Source: Elymus sibiricus (taxonomy: Eukaryota; Streptophyta; Magnoliopsida; Poales; Poaceae). Taken from it: a stretch of 64,000 nt of DNA. The stretch covers positions 200,050,537 to 200,114,536 of the forward strand of contig CM077672.1 in assembly GCA_039707655.1 (NCBI GenBank), read 5' to 3'. The notes beneath the pieces were generated by a model, which had not been told where the DNA came from, did no database searches, and saw only the letters and a program-made list of their open reading frames with translations. Each line of letters begins with the position of its first letter. The first letter of the stretch is position 1. Of this stretch, positions 43,520-54,356 are shown piece by piece. Position numbers and translations under genes: made by a program.

Positions 43520-44919
43520 CCACCTGGGCGCGCCTGCCCCCCCCCCCCCCCGCCCCCAGGCGCGCCCTGGTGCCTCGTGGGCCCCCTGTGGCACCTCTTT
43601 GCGTGATTCCAACGCTGAAAAATCATATATAATCAAAAAACCCCGAAAGTTAACCTAGATGAGTTTTTACACCGCCGCAAGCCTCTGTACCTCCATGATC
43701 TCATCTACATCCCTTTTCCGGCACCCTGCCGGAGGGGGGAAATCATCACCGGAGGCCATCTTCATCATCCCAGCGGTCTCCATGATGAGGAGGGAGTAGT
43801 TCACCCTCAGGGCTGAGGGCTTGTACCAGTAGCTATGTGTTTTACCTCTCTCTCTCGTGTTCTTGATATGGCACGATCTTGATGTATCGTGAGCTTTGTT
43901 AATATAGTTGGATCATATGGTGTTTCTTCTCTCTCTATCCTTGTTGTGATGAATCGAATCTTTTCCCTTTGAGGTTTTGTTATTGTCGGATTGAATATTT
44001 CAGATTTGAGAACACTTGATGTATGTCTTGCATATGAATACCCGTGGTGACAATGGGGTATTATATTGATTCACTTGATCTATGTTTTGGCACTCAAATC
44101 GCGGATTCCCGCGGTGACATTGGCGTAATCTATGCATAGGGGTTGGTGCACGTTTTCATTATCTTTTCTCCGATAGAAACTTTGGGGTGCTCCTTCTTTG
44201 TGTGGATTGAATATTATGATTATGAAGTTGTTTGATGCATATCGTATAATCAACTCACAGATACTTGTGGTGACATTGGAGTATCTAGGTGACATTAGAG
44301 TTGGTTGATGTGTATCATATGGTGTTATTTTAGTACGAACTCTAGGGCTGTTTGTGACAATTATAGGAATGGCTCAATAGATCGATCGGAAAGGATAACT
44401 TTGAGGTGGTTTCGTACCCTACAAACAATTTCTATCTTATGTTCTCCGCTAATAGGAACTTTGGAGTGATTCTTTATCGCACGTTGAGGGATTGTTATAT
44501 GATCCAATTATGTTAGCATTGTTGAGAGATTGCACTAGTGAAAGTATGAACCCTAGGCCTTCTTTCTAAGCATTGCAATACCGTTTGTGCTCACTTTTAT
44601 TACTTGTTACCTTGCTGTTTTTTTTATTTTCAGATTATAAAAACCTATTTCTACTATCCATACTACACTTGTATCACCATCTCTTCGCTGAACTAGTGCA
44701 CCTATACAATTTACCATTGTATTGGGTATGTTGGGGACACAAGAGATTTCTTGTATTTGGTTGCAGGGTTGTTTGAGAGAGACCATCCTCATCCTACGCC
44801 TCCCACAGATTGATAAACCTTAGTCATCCACTTGAGGGAAAATTGCTACTGTCCTACAAAACTCTGCGCTTGGAGGTCCAACATGAGTCTACAAGGATAA
44901 AGTTGCGTAGTAGACATCA
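43520..44919 (+). mobile_element. Foreign LTR fragment nested in element X
   Basis: 1.4 kb starting in a C-rich stretch (GGGCGCGCCTGCCC) and ending CGTAGTAGACATCA at 44919. The sequence near 44720-44919 (GGGGACACAAGAGATTTCTT, CCACTTGAGGGAAAATTGCT) is a common Triticeae Gypsy LTR 3' end (family not certain). It contains repeats of CGTGGTGACA-type words at 44040-44290. The left end is truncated and no TSD is visible. Confidence 0.65.
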
Positions 44920-44929
44920 AGCAGCTCGG

Positions 44930-45995
44930 GCCCTAGGCAGCAAGGCCTTCCGAGCTGGCTTCTTTTGGCCCACTGCCCACGCAGACACCCAAACATTGGT
45001 CCAACATTGTGTTGGATGCCAGCTCTTCGCAAATCAAAGTCACATACCCCCCCACGGCTCTTCGGACGATACTGGTCACTTGGCCTTTTGCGGTCTGGGG
45101 GCTGGACATGGTCGGACCACTTAAAGGGGGGACCAAGAAAAAGAAGTATCTACTAGTTATGGTCGACAAATTCACAAAATGGATTGAGGCGAAACCAGTA
45201 ACCTCAGCCAAGTCCGGGCCGGTCATCAATTTTATATCCGGCGTGGTTCACCGTTACGGTGTCCCCCATAGCATCATAACGGACAATGGATCCAATTTTA
45301 CCGCCCAGGAAGTAAAGGACTGGTGCGCTAACTTAGGCATTAAGCTTGACTATGCCTCTGTATACCACTCACAGTCCAATGGACAAGTCGAGCGAGCTAA
45401 TGGACTAATTTTGAGCGGCATTAAGCCCCGTTTGGTCCATTCTTTAAAAAAGTCCGACTGCCACTAGGTGGAGGAGCTCGACTCCGTATTGTGGGGCTTG
45501 CGCACCACTCCCAATCGATCCACGGGCTACACACCATTCTTCATGGTGTATGGGTCAGAGGCTGTTCTCCCCAGCGACCTTATTCATGACGTACCTCGAG
45601 TATGCATGTATGAAGAAAGGGAGGCCGAGCTGGATCGGCAAGATGACCTGGACGCCTTGGAAGAAGAGCGCGACGTAGCTCAGGCTTGTTCCTCTTTTTA
45701 TCAGCAGCAGGCCAGACGCTACCAGAGTAGGGAAGTACGGGCGAAGGCATATAACGTGGGCGACCTCGTCCTGCGCCTCCCGGAGAAGCAGAAGCATAAA
45801 CTATCGCCCAAACTAGAGGGACCCTTCATAATTGATCAGGTACTCGCAGGGGAGCGTATCGTCTCCACGACCCAAAGGAAAATCTCCTGGAACCAAACCC
45901 ATGGAACGCAGCTCGGCTTCGGTGCTTCTACGGCTAGACCAGCGACATCACCCTCTTCAGTTTATCCTTCTCAGACTTATGTTTTCTCTTTCTGA
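44930..45995 (+). pseudogene. Gypsy integrase of element X
   Basis: Zinc-binding region with HCVGCQLFANQSHIP (45005-45055). After a frameshift in a poly-C run near 45050 the catalytic core follows: WGLDMVGPLKGGTKKKKYLL (first Asp), SIITDNGSNFTAQEVKDW (second Asp) and YHSQSNGQVERANG (Glu), a complete D,D-35-E set. TAG at 45465-45467 interrupts; the same frame continues with VEELDSVLWGLRTTPNRSTG and a C-terminal SH3-like region (VGDLVLRLPEKQKHKLSPKL). The style matches Tat-clade integrase. The start of the protein (RT, RNase H) is absent. Confidence 0.85.
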
Positions 45996-46789
45996 TTTGG
46001 CTAAGTATTTCCCAGGTTGTGTTCGGTCAAGCCGAGCTACATTAAGTTTTTCTCGGCGAACATCTTCAAATGTACCACACTTTTTTTTTACCTGGGGGCT
46101 TCTTTTATGAAGCCAGCAATACATCCCTTGTGCAACCATCTGTTTTTTCATGTTTGCAACCTTCCAGTATCGTTTTAAAGCCATCATATGCATCGATTTG
46201 ACTTAAGATTTGGCCAAGCTGGGTTGCCTCGCTCCTGTGTTTACTCCCTACATTCCCGATTGTTCGGCTAGGGAGTAAAGGGAGCACCTCTGTGATTGTT
46301 ACATCCAGATTACCCGGGTGCGTACCTCAGACGGGTGAAGCCGAAAGCTAGCGTTCTTAAGAATATAATTGGTCGGCCATGAGGGAAGTGAAAATAATTG
46401 GTAGTTATTACCAGATGCCAGGGTTATTTTCCCGAAGTAACCATTACCTGTATATTTTAGGTATTAGGTTGTACGCCCATGGTCAACATGACAACCCGAG
46501 GAAAGGAACCCATGGAGGAACTATTTTCTTCGGAAGATGTTTCTTACGTTAAAAAGTAATATAACATAACTCCCTGGGCGTGTTTTGTCTGTTTGCACCA
46601 AATGGCCGGATTGCCTGGTTCTTCGAAGTGTTTTTCTGATGTTCTCGGATAACGTAGTAGGAAACACTCCTCGGCCGCTGGCTGAGGGGGCAGAAGCCGA
46701 TGGCCGGTTAAGACAACGTTTAAAAGCACGGTTTGGAGAATATTTGATGTAAAGTACATAGATACATAGAATCAAAACAATACTCTCAG

Positions 46790-47740
46790 TCAAGGCCATC
46801 TATTAAGGTCTCCAGGGCGCAATCTTCCTGGGAAAGCCGAGCAGCAGGTATCACTTGGTCATATACCAAATGTGGGGGCACTTCCTGCCCATCCGGCCCT
46901 AGTGGCCCAACCCGAGCCAAATGCCCTGGATCAAGCTTGGTGAAGCGGGTCTTAACCATCGCCCAAGCCTCCCGCGCTCCCTCTCGACAAGCTGATAGTT
47001 TCCCTAGCTCAAAGCGGCGCCGAGCCCCTTTAAATCAATTAGCGAGTTTGGTCATCCCTTTTGTTGCCACCTCGCCAGGCCACAATGCCTTGAACATGCT
47101 CTTCATAGCTCTTCGGGCCCGCTCATGTACGGCGGATAGCTCCTTCAGCAGGTCCCGTCCGAAAGAGCTGGCCTCCTCTTCGGGGCATCCGGTGAGGAGA
47201 ACTAAAAAGAGACATGGCATTGTTTATATAGTTGTATAATACATGCAGTCTATGAATCAAAAAGCTAGGTTCCACTCACCGAACATGCCAGCTTTTAGTC
47301 TCTGGTTCTCCCCCTGGGATAGAGCCAGTTGAGTTTTTAAGATCTCGATTTCTTGGGCCTATTGTTCATTTTCTGCCTTGAGCTTATCTCTTTCCTCATG
47401 ACTTCGGGTTAGCACACGGTAGCCAGCCTCTTGCAGTGACTCCACATACCTTTGAGCTTCTCTGGCGGCGTCCAGATCCTTCTACAGTTGATTTATCGAC
47501 TCAGCTGCTATGAACCAATCTTTCATTAGAAAAGGTGTTCCATAACATTCTTTCTAAGACAAATTTAAGTCTGTCACTTACCATGTGCCTCTTTGGTCCA
47601 TTTCTTGATCCCTTCTAGCTCGGCCTCCACAGATTTCAACTGTGCTTGTGTCAGCCCGAGGTCTTCGGCCAACTTTTTGTTCTGTTCCCGAACTGTCTGC
47701 AACATAAGCGCGGCATTATAACATCGAACCCTTAACTCGG
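46790..47740 (-). pseudogene. Spliced antisense ORF of element X (coiled coil)
   Basis: Minus-strand exons 47740-47582, 47507-47280 and 47201-46790, with introns 47581-47508 (ATG|GTAAGT to GGTTCATAG, 74 bp) and 47279-47202 (GTGAGT to CTTTTTAG, 78 bp). The upstream exons are heptad-rich coiled coil (Glu/Leu/Gln). The last exon reads LLKELSAVHERARRAMKSMF, KALWPGEVATKG and ends TLIDGLD-stop at 46790. The ALWPGE and ACREGAREAWAM-type phrases are common in antisense ORFs of Triticeae Tat-like elements. An in-frame TGA follows KLAN near 47033. Function unknown. Confidence 0.65.
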
Positions 47741-47862
47741 CCGTCCCACCCAAATTAAGGCTCGGGGGCTACTGGGTTCTGCATTTAATAAATAATTATA
47801 TACTGCTTCCCCACGGTAAGCATTGATACCCTGGTCAGCTATTTTCGCCGTCCAGCCCAAAT

Positions 47863-48359
47863 TGAGGGTGTCCCGGACTAAGGGGTCCTCATGCTGTCGG
47901 CCTGTCTCTCGTGGGCCATACTCATGGGCCGCTTCAAACTCATTGAAGGAAGCCCAGACTACAGGCAACCCCGTACCTCAGAAGGAAACCTCTGAAGACT
48001 TGGCGTCTCCTCCAAGAAAAGTTTATCTTAGCCGGCATGTTATCCCCTGGTAGAAACCGACCATATGTAACCCTAGGTACCCCTGGTGTCCATATAAACT
48101 AGAGGGTTTAGTCCGTAGAGGGGCGAAAAACCATCATCGAGATACCCACCTAGGGTTTAGTTCATCCGATCTCGAGGTAGATCAACTCTGTAATTGTCAT
48201 ACAAACACATCAATAAAACCAAGCAGGACGTAGGGATTTACCTCTTCTAGAGGGCCTGAACCTGGGTAAGCACTGTCTCCACAATCCCTGTTACCCATTG
48301 ACTCCAAGATCCATAGTTCGGGACCCCCTACCCGAGATCCGCCAGTTTTAGTACCGACA
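47863..48359 (+). mobile_element. Diverged sister LTR Y inside element X
   Basis: 497 bp, TGAGGGTGTCCCGGACTAAG to AGTACCGACA, with a TATA-like CATATAAACTAGAGG, followed by the PBS-like TTGGTGCTTTCATTGAGAG at 48360. It resembles the X LTRs at both ends (GTGTCCCGGACTA, CGAGAT-CGCCAG) but is clearly more diverged than the two X LTRs are from each other. Confidence 0.7.
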
Positions 48360-51270
48360 TTGGTGCTTTCATTGAGAGACTGCTAGGTGATCGTCATGGT
48401 GCGATGGAATTTTTAACCAACGCCAAATCAGGTGATATCTTTTTAGTTCGATCTATTACGCAAATTATCTTCTTTTTTACAAATCATTGTTGTTGGTTCC
48501 ATGTTGCTTTAGTTGCAGGCGGATCGAGATAGGAAAAATTAGCGGCGACTACCATACCCGGTGCCCGGCAATACGTCGGACCCGAGCTTTACTGCGGTTG
48601 CTAGACTCGTGCGCGCCATGGAGATCCCGAGGTGGCTAGCGCACAGGTAGTCGTCTGTGAATACCAGACTAAACAAATCCAATCCATCAAGCGGTGCGCT
48701 AGCCAAGGAGTCACGATCGGGCTAGCACTGCTCATACGAAGCAGTGCACGCTAAGGCCGAAGAACGGCAAGCAACAGGGAGATTTGACCCTTCCTTTTCT
48801 TTATTATATACTTAATTAAAGGGGTCGTGCATGCTTTTAACTAATAGTAGTATAGTTTGCTTTCATGCATGTATTGCCACTAGCCGCCTTACATCTCTTG
48901 CCTACGATTGTGCTTTTTATCAAAGTGTGCTAATCGTTCACAATTTGGAGCCTGGATTTATGAACGCAGGTCGGCGGACACAGCATACACGATATGACCT
49001 ACTCTATGTACTGGCACTTCGTCATGACGTGAGTGCAGATGCCTCATCACCGTCATTCACGGAACTCTGACCCGTGTTAACATTCGTGCGCCACCGCGTT
49101 GTCCTGCCGTCAAACCAACATCTGCGTTCAAGCCATATTTATCAAATTGTTTGCTTCGTGTAAAGTAATTGTGCAAAGAAATTTTTTACTTCAGTTTTGC
49201 ACCGTCTTATGTGTGCAGATAAATAAAAAATGACCGAACTACGTCGTCATCTCGGTGAGCTGGCCAAGAGTTCGGATAACCGAGGCCAAATCATCGCCCC
49301 ACAGATCGCGCGGGTCAGGCACGTCGGCATCACCGTATCATCGCTTCAGCCGACATCTAATACTCTGACCTGCTCCGTCACGTCGGCTGATGTGGGGGCT
49401 CCAGCGTCTCCCTGCCGACCTACTCTGCTACCTCGACTGGACCGGGGGCTTTGCCATCGCTTCATCGACCTACTCCAATGACACCCTGCAGACCTGCTCC
49501 GTCACCTCGGATGGACTGGGGGCTTCACCTCGACACATCGGCAGTGTTGTGATGTCACTTCAACAAGCTGAGCACCTCACTCGGCAATATTGAAACAGGC
49601 TTGGGGGGCTGGGACGTCGACTATGCCGAGGATTACGCACCATGTCTGGTCTATCAAAGTTAGCTTGGTGTCCTCGTCCCGCCACAAGCCCAGACCGCGT
49701 CATCAACGCCGAGCACATTAACCAGCTAAGTCACCTTCAAGCTTAGTTTTCTTTAAAGATTTTAATTTTTGTTCGGTTCAACCAAGCGTTATATTTGTGT
49801 TAAAAACTTAGTTGTTAAAAACGATGTTTGTTAAAAATGATGTTTGTTAAAAATAACTTCCTTTAACCAGGTTAACTGGGGGCTCTTAAATTTATATGTG
49901 CCACTTTATAATAAGTGTTTTCTTCTTAGTCGTTGCAAAGTCTTTTTCTACTACTCCTTTTTTCGACGCGAGTGTGTGGTCAATAGCCGGATAGCCTAGT
50001 TTCTCCCTAAAGCCGCTCAAGTTTAGTTCGCTAAATTGGCCTGAGAAGCACTCCGCCTTCGGGATAGGAGGTTGAAGCCGAAGGCTAACCCACTTGAAGT
50101 CTGGAGATCGGATGTATCATGTTAAAGCACGACGGAAGCACAAACTAATTTTAAGACCAATTTTTGGATTGGCACCCAAAAACTTGATTTAGTTCGGACG
50201 TAATGTTTTTCTTAAAGTTTTTTGGTTTTCTGAGCTTATGGCACCTTTAACCTATTTTTTTGTTTTTCTTTCAGGAGGCGGGACATCCTCTTGATCTAGG
50301 TGTTCTGCGTGATGGTTTTGCTTGGGAAATCTTTTCCGACCTGTAGTTCGGCATCTTTCCTGTCGAGCTGCACCTCGGCGTTGTCAAAACGTAAATGGAA
50401 GTTGAACTAGCTCCTGAGGAGATACGATCCTAGGGTCGACCATGTTGCCCAACCCAAGTCTCGGGGGCTACTGCATTGACAATTCAATGCAGTCAATTTA
50501 AAAGTGCAAAATGGCTTCCGAGGAGATTACGATCCTCAGGTTGGTTGGCCGCACCCAACCTGAGTCTCGGAAGCTATTGTGCATCGCGTTTCCATTCCTA
50601 AGTATGCTGCCGAGCTAGGACTTGATCCTCAGGCTGATTTCGCGAATTGACCTGAGTCTCAGGGGCTACTGGGATCAGCGGTGTTAAGTTATCCTTCAGG
50701 TGCATTCCATATTTTAGGCCGACACACACCTTGAGGGCTACTGGTTATACATCTCGGCAGAGAATAAATTGCACCAATCCACAAAAAATCAGCTCACGAC
50801 CGAGGTGGTGCACCACCTCGGAAGCAGTCCAGCATAAAGCTCGGCTGCGAGTGGCTGGCTCCATAGAGAACTTTTTCGGTGTTAAGCTTGGATAACCTCC
50901 TTCAAACTTTTTCAAAGACGAGGTACTCTATGCCTCCTCGGATGCTGTCCGGTGTTGGAGCTCGGCTACAAAAAGACACCTCGGATGTAGTCCGGTGTTG
51001 GAGCTCGGATGCAAAGAGGACACCGCCGCACTGGAAACACTTCGAACCCGAGGTGTGGCATAAAAATAACAAGGCATTGATAAAGGCCGAGAAATTAAAG
51101 GACTCCTCGGATACCCGACGTATGAACTCTTTGGTTACACCACGGCGATCCTCAAGATTGGAGATGGGAAGATTTGTTGAACCAGTTTTCAAGACCGACG
51201 ACCGAAGACGAAGAATAGTTCGGAAGAACCGAGGAGCGTCCCCAACTTGAAGAATGGTTCGGGGGGCTAC
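48360..51270 (+). other. Non-coding 3' part of element X with PPT-like repeats
   Basis: Leader sequence after LTR Y to about 48800, then long AT- and CT-rich stretches without a supported ORF. Words of the form CTCGGGGGCTACTG recur at 50459, 50660 and 50733 (degenerate) and immediately before the 3' LTR (51257-51270); another copy lies upstream at 47761. Two also share GATCCTCAGG...CCTGAGTCTC arms. Confidence 0.55.
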
Positions 51271-51691
51271 TGACAGTGTCCTGGACTAGGGGGTACTCAC
51301 CACATCGTCTCCCGACCAGGTGGGTTGAGCCGAGGACCCCCATGGCGGTCCACTCGTGGGCCACATCGGGCAGCCCCTGACGCATACACGGAAGGCTCCA
51401 CAAGACTTGGCGCACAAGACGAGGACTCTCCTAAACCCTATGCCTCCGGCGCATTATATAAACCGAGGCTAGGCTAGTCAATAGATGATCTCATATTCAT
51501 TAGAACCATCTTGTGGTAGATACATGTACTCTGTACTATCCCCCATATGAATACAATCAAAAGCAGGACGTAGGGTATTATCTCTTCGAGACAGCCCGAA
51601 CCTGGGTAAAATCCTGTGTCCATGTTACCATCGCTCCAAGACGCCTAGCTTAGGACCCCTACTACGAGATATGCCAGATTTAGAACTGACA
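51271..51691 (+). mobile_element. 3' LTR of element X
   Basis: 421 bp, TGACAGTGTCCTGG...GAACTGACA, TATATAAA at 51455-51462, preceded by GGTTCGGGGGGCTAC (PPT). It is complete and gives the reference end for the truncated 5' LTR. Confidence 0.85.
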
Positions 51692-52769
51692 AGGATATGT
51701 CCAGTTTCAATTGCTATCTTTGGTTGTTAGTAGTATGCCTTGTTTATTTCAGTTATTCACAAAGTGATGTTCTATATGTGCAAGTATGAACTGTGCGGTT
51801 CAATTTCATCAATACCAGTTTCAACAATACCAATATGAATGACCATTTGGTTGCTGTTAAGCCTGTTGTAGCGAGCATATGCCTCTTTTAATAGTTTTTG
51901 GTTGTTCGGTTGTTTGTAGTTAGCATATGTCCAGTTTCAATTGATATATTTGGTTGTTCGTAGTATGCCTTGTTTATTTCAGTTATCCACAAAGTGATGT
52001 TCTATATGTGCAAGTATGAACTTTGCAGTTCAATTTCATCAATACCAGTTTCAACAATACCAATATGAATGACTATTTGCTTGCTGTTAAGCTTTTTGTA
52101 GCGAGCATATGCCACTTTTAACGGTTTTCGGTTGTTCGGTTCGGTTGTTCGTAGTTAGCATATGTCCAGTTTCAATTGCTATCTTTGGTTGTTCGTAGCA
52201 TGCCTTGTTTATTTCAGTTATTCACAAAGTGATGTTCTATATGTGCAAGTATGAACTTTGCACTTAGCACACCTTTCCGCTTCTTGTTTTGCTTAACTAG
52301 CATGCTTAAACCTGCACACCAAAGCTGTCATTTGGAGATTATGTTGTCTACCATGGATATATTTGGTTGATGTTTAGCCTGTTGTGCTTAACATGCCTTT
52401 CGATGTACTTACATAGGACAATATTGGGAACGACTGCTGTTTTCCATCGAGGTTAGTTTCATCCCATGGCTTATATATACTCACTGTTCAGGATATCGGT
52501 AGCTGGTACCATATCTGCCGGGGGCTGATAAGGGATTAATCGGCGAATCAGACATTTAACTGAATATATATGTAACCCATTTATCGGTAGGTTAACTAGG
52601 GCCATATCTAATATAGCTGAGGCTACCCAACATGCATTGTACTGAATGTCTAAATATGCAATCCTAGGATACATAGCAACAAGGAAGAGTGTTACCTTAA
52701 TGTTCTGATGATGTCTAGATATACATAGAAGAGCAATGTTAATTCATCCAATATGTGAGTATATTGGAT

Positions 52770-52803
52770 GTACTAAGATCTTATATAATGGGACGGAGGG
52801 AGT
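52770..52803. mobile_element. Stowaway MITE end fragment
   Basis: TATATAATGGGACGGAGGGAGT is split here as TATATAATGG / GACGGAGGGAGT: the GGGACGGAGGGAG end is typical of grass Stowaway (Tc1/mariner) MITEs. The other end (CTCCCTCCGT) is not found nearby, so only a fragment remains, in the last intron region of the B3 gene. Confidence 0.55.
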
Positions 52804-53589
52804 GTTGTACTACATCATTGTGCAATTGTTGTTTAGCTTCTAATATTAACTTGGTGCTTGTAGGTACATATGTCATTGGTAAAGATCCGCGCGTTCACCC
52901 TTTTTGCATATGGGGCAATGAGATATTCATGAACCAGCATCAAGTGAGGAAACTGATAAAGATTGTTAGTAAAATGGGTCAAGAGATGGCAATTAAACTA
53001 TTTGTTTACACTTTGTCCAAGACAACAGTGAACTGCAGGATGGTAAGTAAGAACTCTGCATGCTTCTTTTTACTGCCCATAAGGAGTTGTGTTAGATGAC
53101 AATGTCTGAATCTTTTTTCCTTTGCAGTGGTTCCCAAAGCAGTTTACTCAAGATTACCTCTCAAACTACATGATTGGTGGGCACGCAAAGGTTAAAGTAT
53201 TTCTACCAGAACACAATGACTATCTAGATGTCGTCATGAAGACCGTGAAGGATGGGCGGTCGGCCATCACAAGGGGTTGGACTAGAGTCGTGCGTGCTTT
53301 CTGCATGGAGGAGGGCACAATATGGGCATTCAGCCTCACCTTGTTCAGCAACCAAAATGTCTTTCGCCTCTTTCTTTACCGTCTTTAATAGTACAAGTAT
53401 ACAACCCTGGTTCATCATTCTTTATTTGGTGCATATGTAATTCTTTTTTTTGGGTGTAACTCTTGAACATATGTACCTGTGAATCAAATAATGCATTGGT
53501 TGTTGAACCTGATGCATATGAATAAAGTTATAGCCTACTTTCAACTTCAAATTCGGTACAATTTTAAATAGCAGCGATTAAATTAGGGT

Positions 53590-54356
53590 GAAAATACGCT
53601 CTGCAGGCCATTACGGCGCACACGGTCTGTAAAGCACATCGTGTGTGATATACATCATAATCCGACACGGTTCATAGAGAGGAAACGTGTGCGACCATGC
53701 ACACAGTTGCCATTTGCAAAGCTTGTGTGATCTCAGACTATATCACAAACGGTACGAGCAAACTAAATGTTTGTGATAGTCACCTTATCGCACACGCTTT
53801 ACAATCATGAACTGTTTCTGATGTCGTATGCATTGTAAACATTTGTACCATAGAATAGCATGTGCGATAGTTATCCTGTATGACACTCGTACAACAGTCT
53901 GATGTTTCGTAATCCTATCCGACACTCGTATGATGATTAACTAATCTTCTTGATTATATATCGCATACGGTTCGGGAGAAGTGAATGTGTGTGATAGTCT
54001 CCTTATCATACACGTTTTACAATCGTGAACTGTTTGTGATGGGGCGCGCATCGTCAACGTTGCACCACAGAATACCGAGTGCGATGGTAATACGAGCACA
54101 CATGAGTAGCAAGGATGGAGCATTTGGGATATTCGATAAATCACAAACAGTTGTGTGCTGAGTAGCGTTTGGGATAGATCGGGCATCACATTCGCTTAGT
54201 TATGCGAAACATATGCCTGCGTGCTCCCTATCGCCGACGGTTTCTAGGTCGTGTGGGAAGACCCCCCCTATCACACACACATGCAAGGCAACAGTTTAAA
54301 ACTCCGTCGTGGAAAGGGGGTAAAAACCGTTTGTATAGCAGCTCGCTGTACCAGTG
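53590..54356 (-). mobile_element. CACTA-type right end and subterminal repeats
   Basis: Read on the minus strand it begins CACTGGTACAGCGAGCTGCT at 54356, an accepted CACTA-superfamily style terminus, followed by AACGGTTTTTACCCCC. Subterminal words (CACACGGT, GTGTGCGAT, TTTACAATCATGAACTGTTT, TTTACAATCGTGAACTGTTT) repeat through the block in both orientations. A likely 3-bp TSD TTG follows (54357-54359). The matching left terminus was not located in the window. Confidence 0.7.

Larger units (their letters stand above)
43139..51691 (+). mobile_element. Composite Tat-like Gypsy element X
   Basis: TGACGGTGTCC...GAACTGACA ends, TSD AGCAT (43134-43138) against AGGAT (51692-51696), one mismatch. Contents left to right: 5' LTR (43139-43519, right end lost), a foreign LTR fragment (43520-44919), integrase (plus strand), a spliced antisense ORF (minus strand), a diverged LTR of a sister family with PBS (47863-48380), a long non-coding part with PPT-like repeats, and 3' LTR (51271-51691). 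Gag, protease and RT are missing. Outer LTRs differ at about 14 of 375 compared positions by eye. Confidence 0.75.
42673..52262 (+). repeat. 231-bp intronic satellite, five units, split by an insertion
   Basis: Units keyed on ATATGTCCAGTTTCAATTG start at 42673, 42905, about 43136 (resuming at 51697 after the insertion), 51925 and 52160, spacing 230-235 bp when the 8.55-kb element is removed. Each unit contains ATGCCTTGTTTATTTCAG, CAATACCAGTTTCAACAATA and a GGTTGTTCGGTTGTTTGTAG tail. Confidence 0.85.
42030..53388 (+). pseudogene. B3-domain gene remnant between CACTA-type motifs
   Basis: Start chosen at ATG 42030 (MAQKGFIVASSPDIDEVAAEEA), after a CT/GCC-rich leader. Exon 1 runs to about 42586 (GTGAGG donor). 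A likely 35-bp exon lies at 52417-52451 (TTACATAG / GTTAGT). Exon 52864-53042 (GCTTGTAG / GTAAGT) encodes GTYVIGKDPRVHPFCIWG. The last exon, 53128-53388, encodes WFPKQFTQDYLSNYMIGGHA...GWTRVVRAFCMEEGTIWAFS ending YRL-stop. The WFPKQF, GW-x-x-V-V and EEGT-IWAF pattern is that of a plant B3 DNA-binding domain. The phases of the last three exons agree. TAG stops at 42144, 42489 and 42543 break exon 1. The large intron holds a satellite and an 8.5-kb retroelement. Confidence 0.65.
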
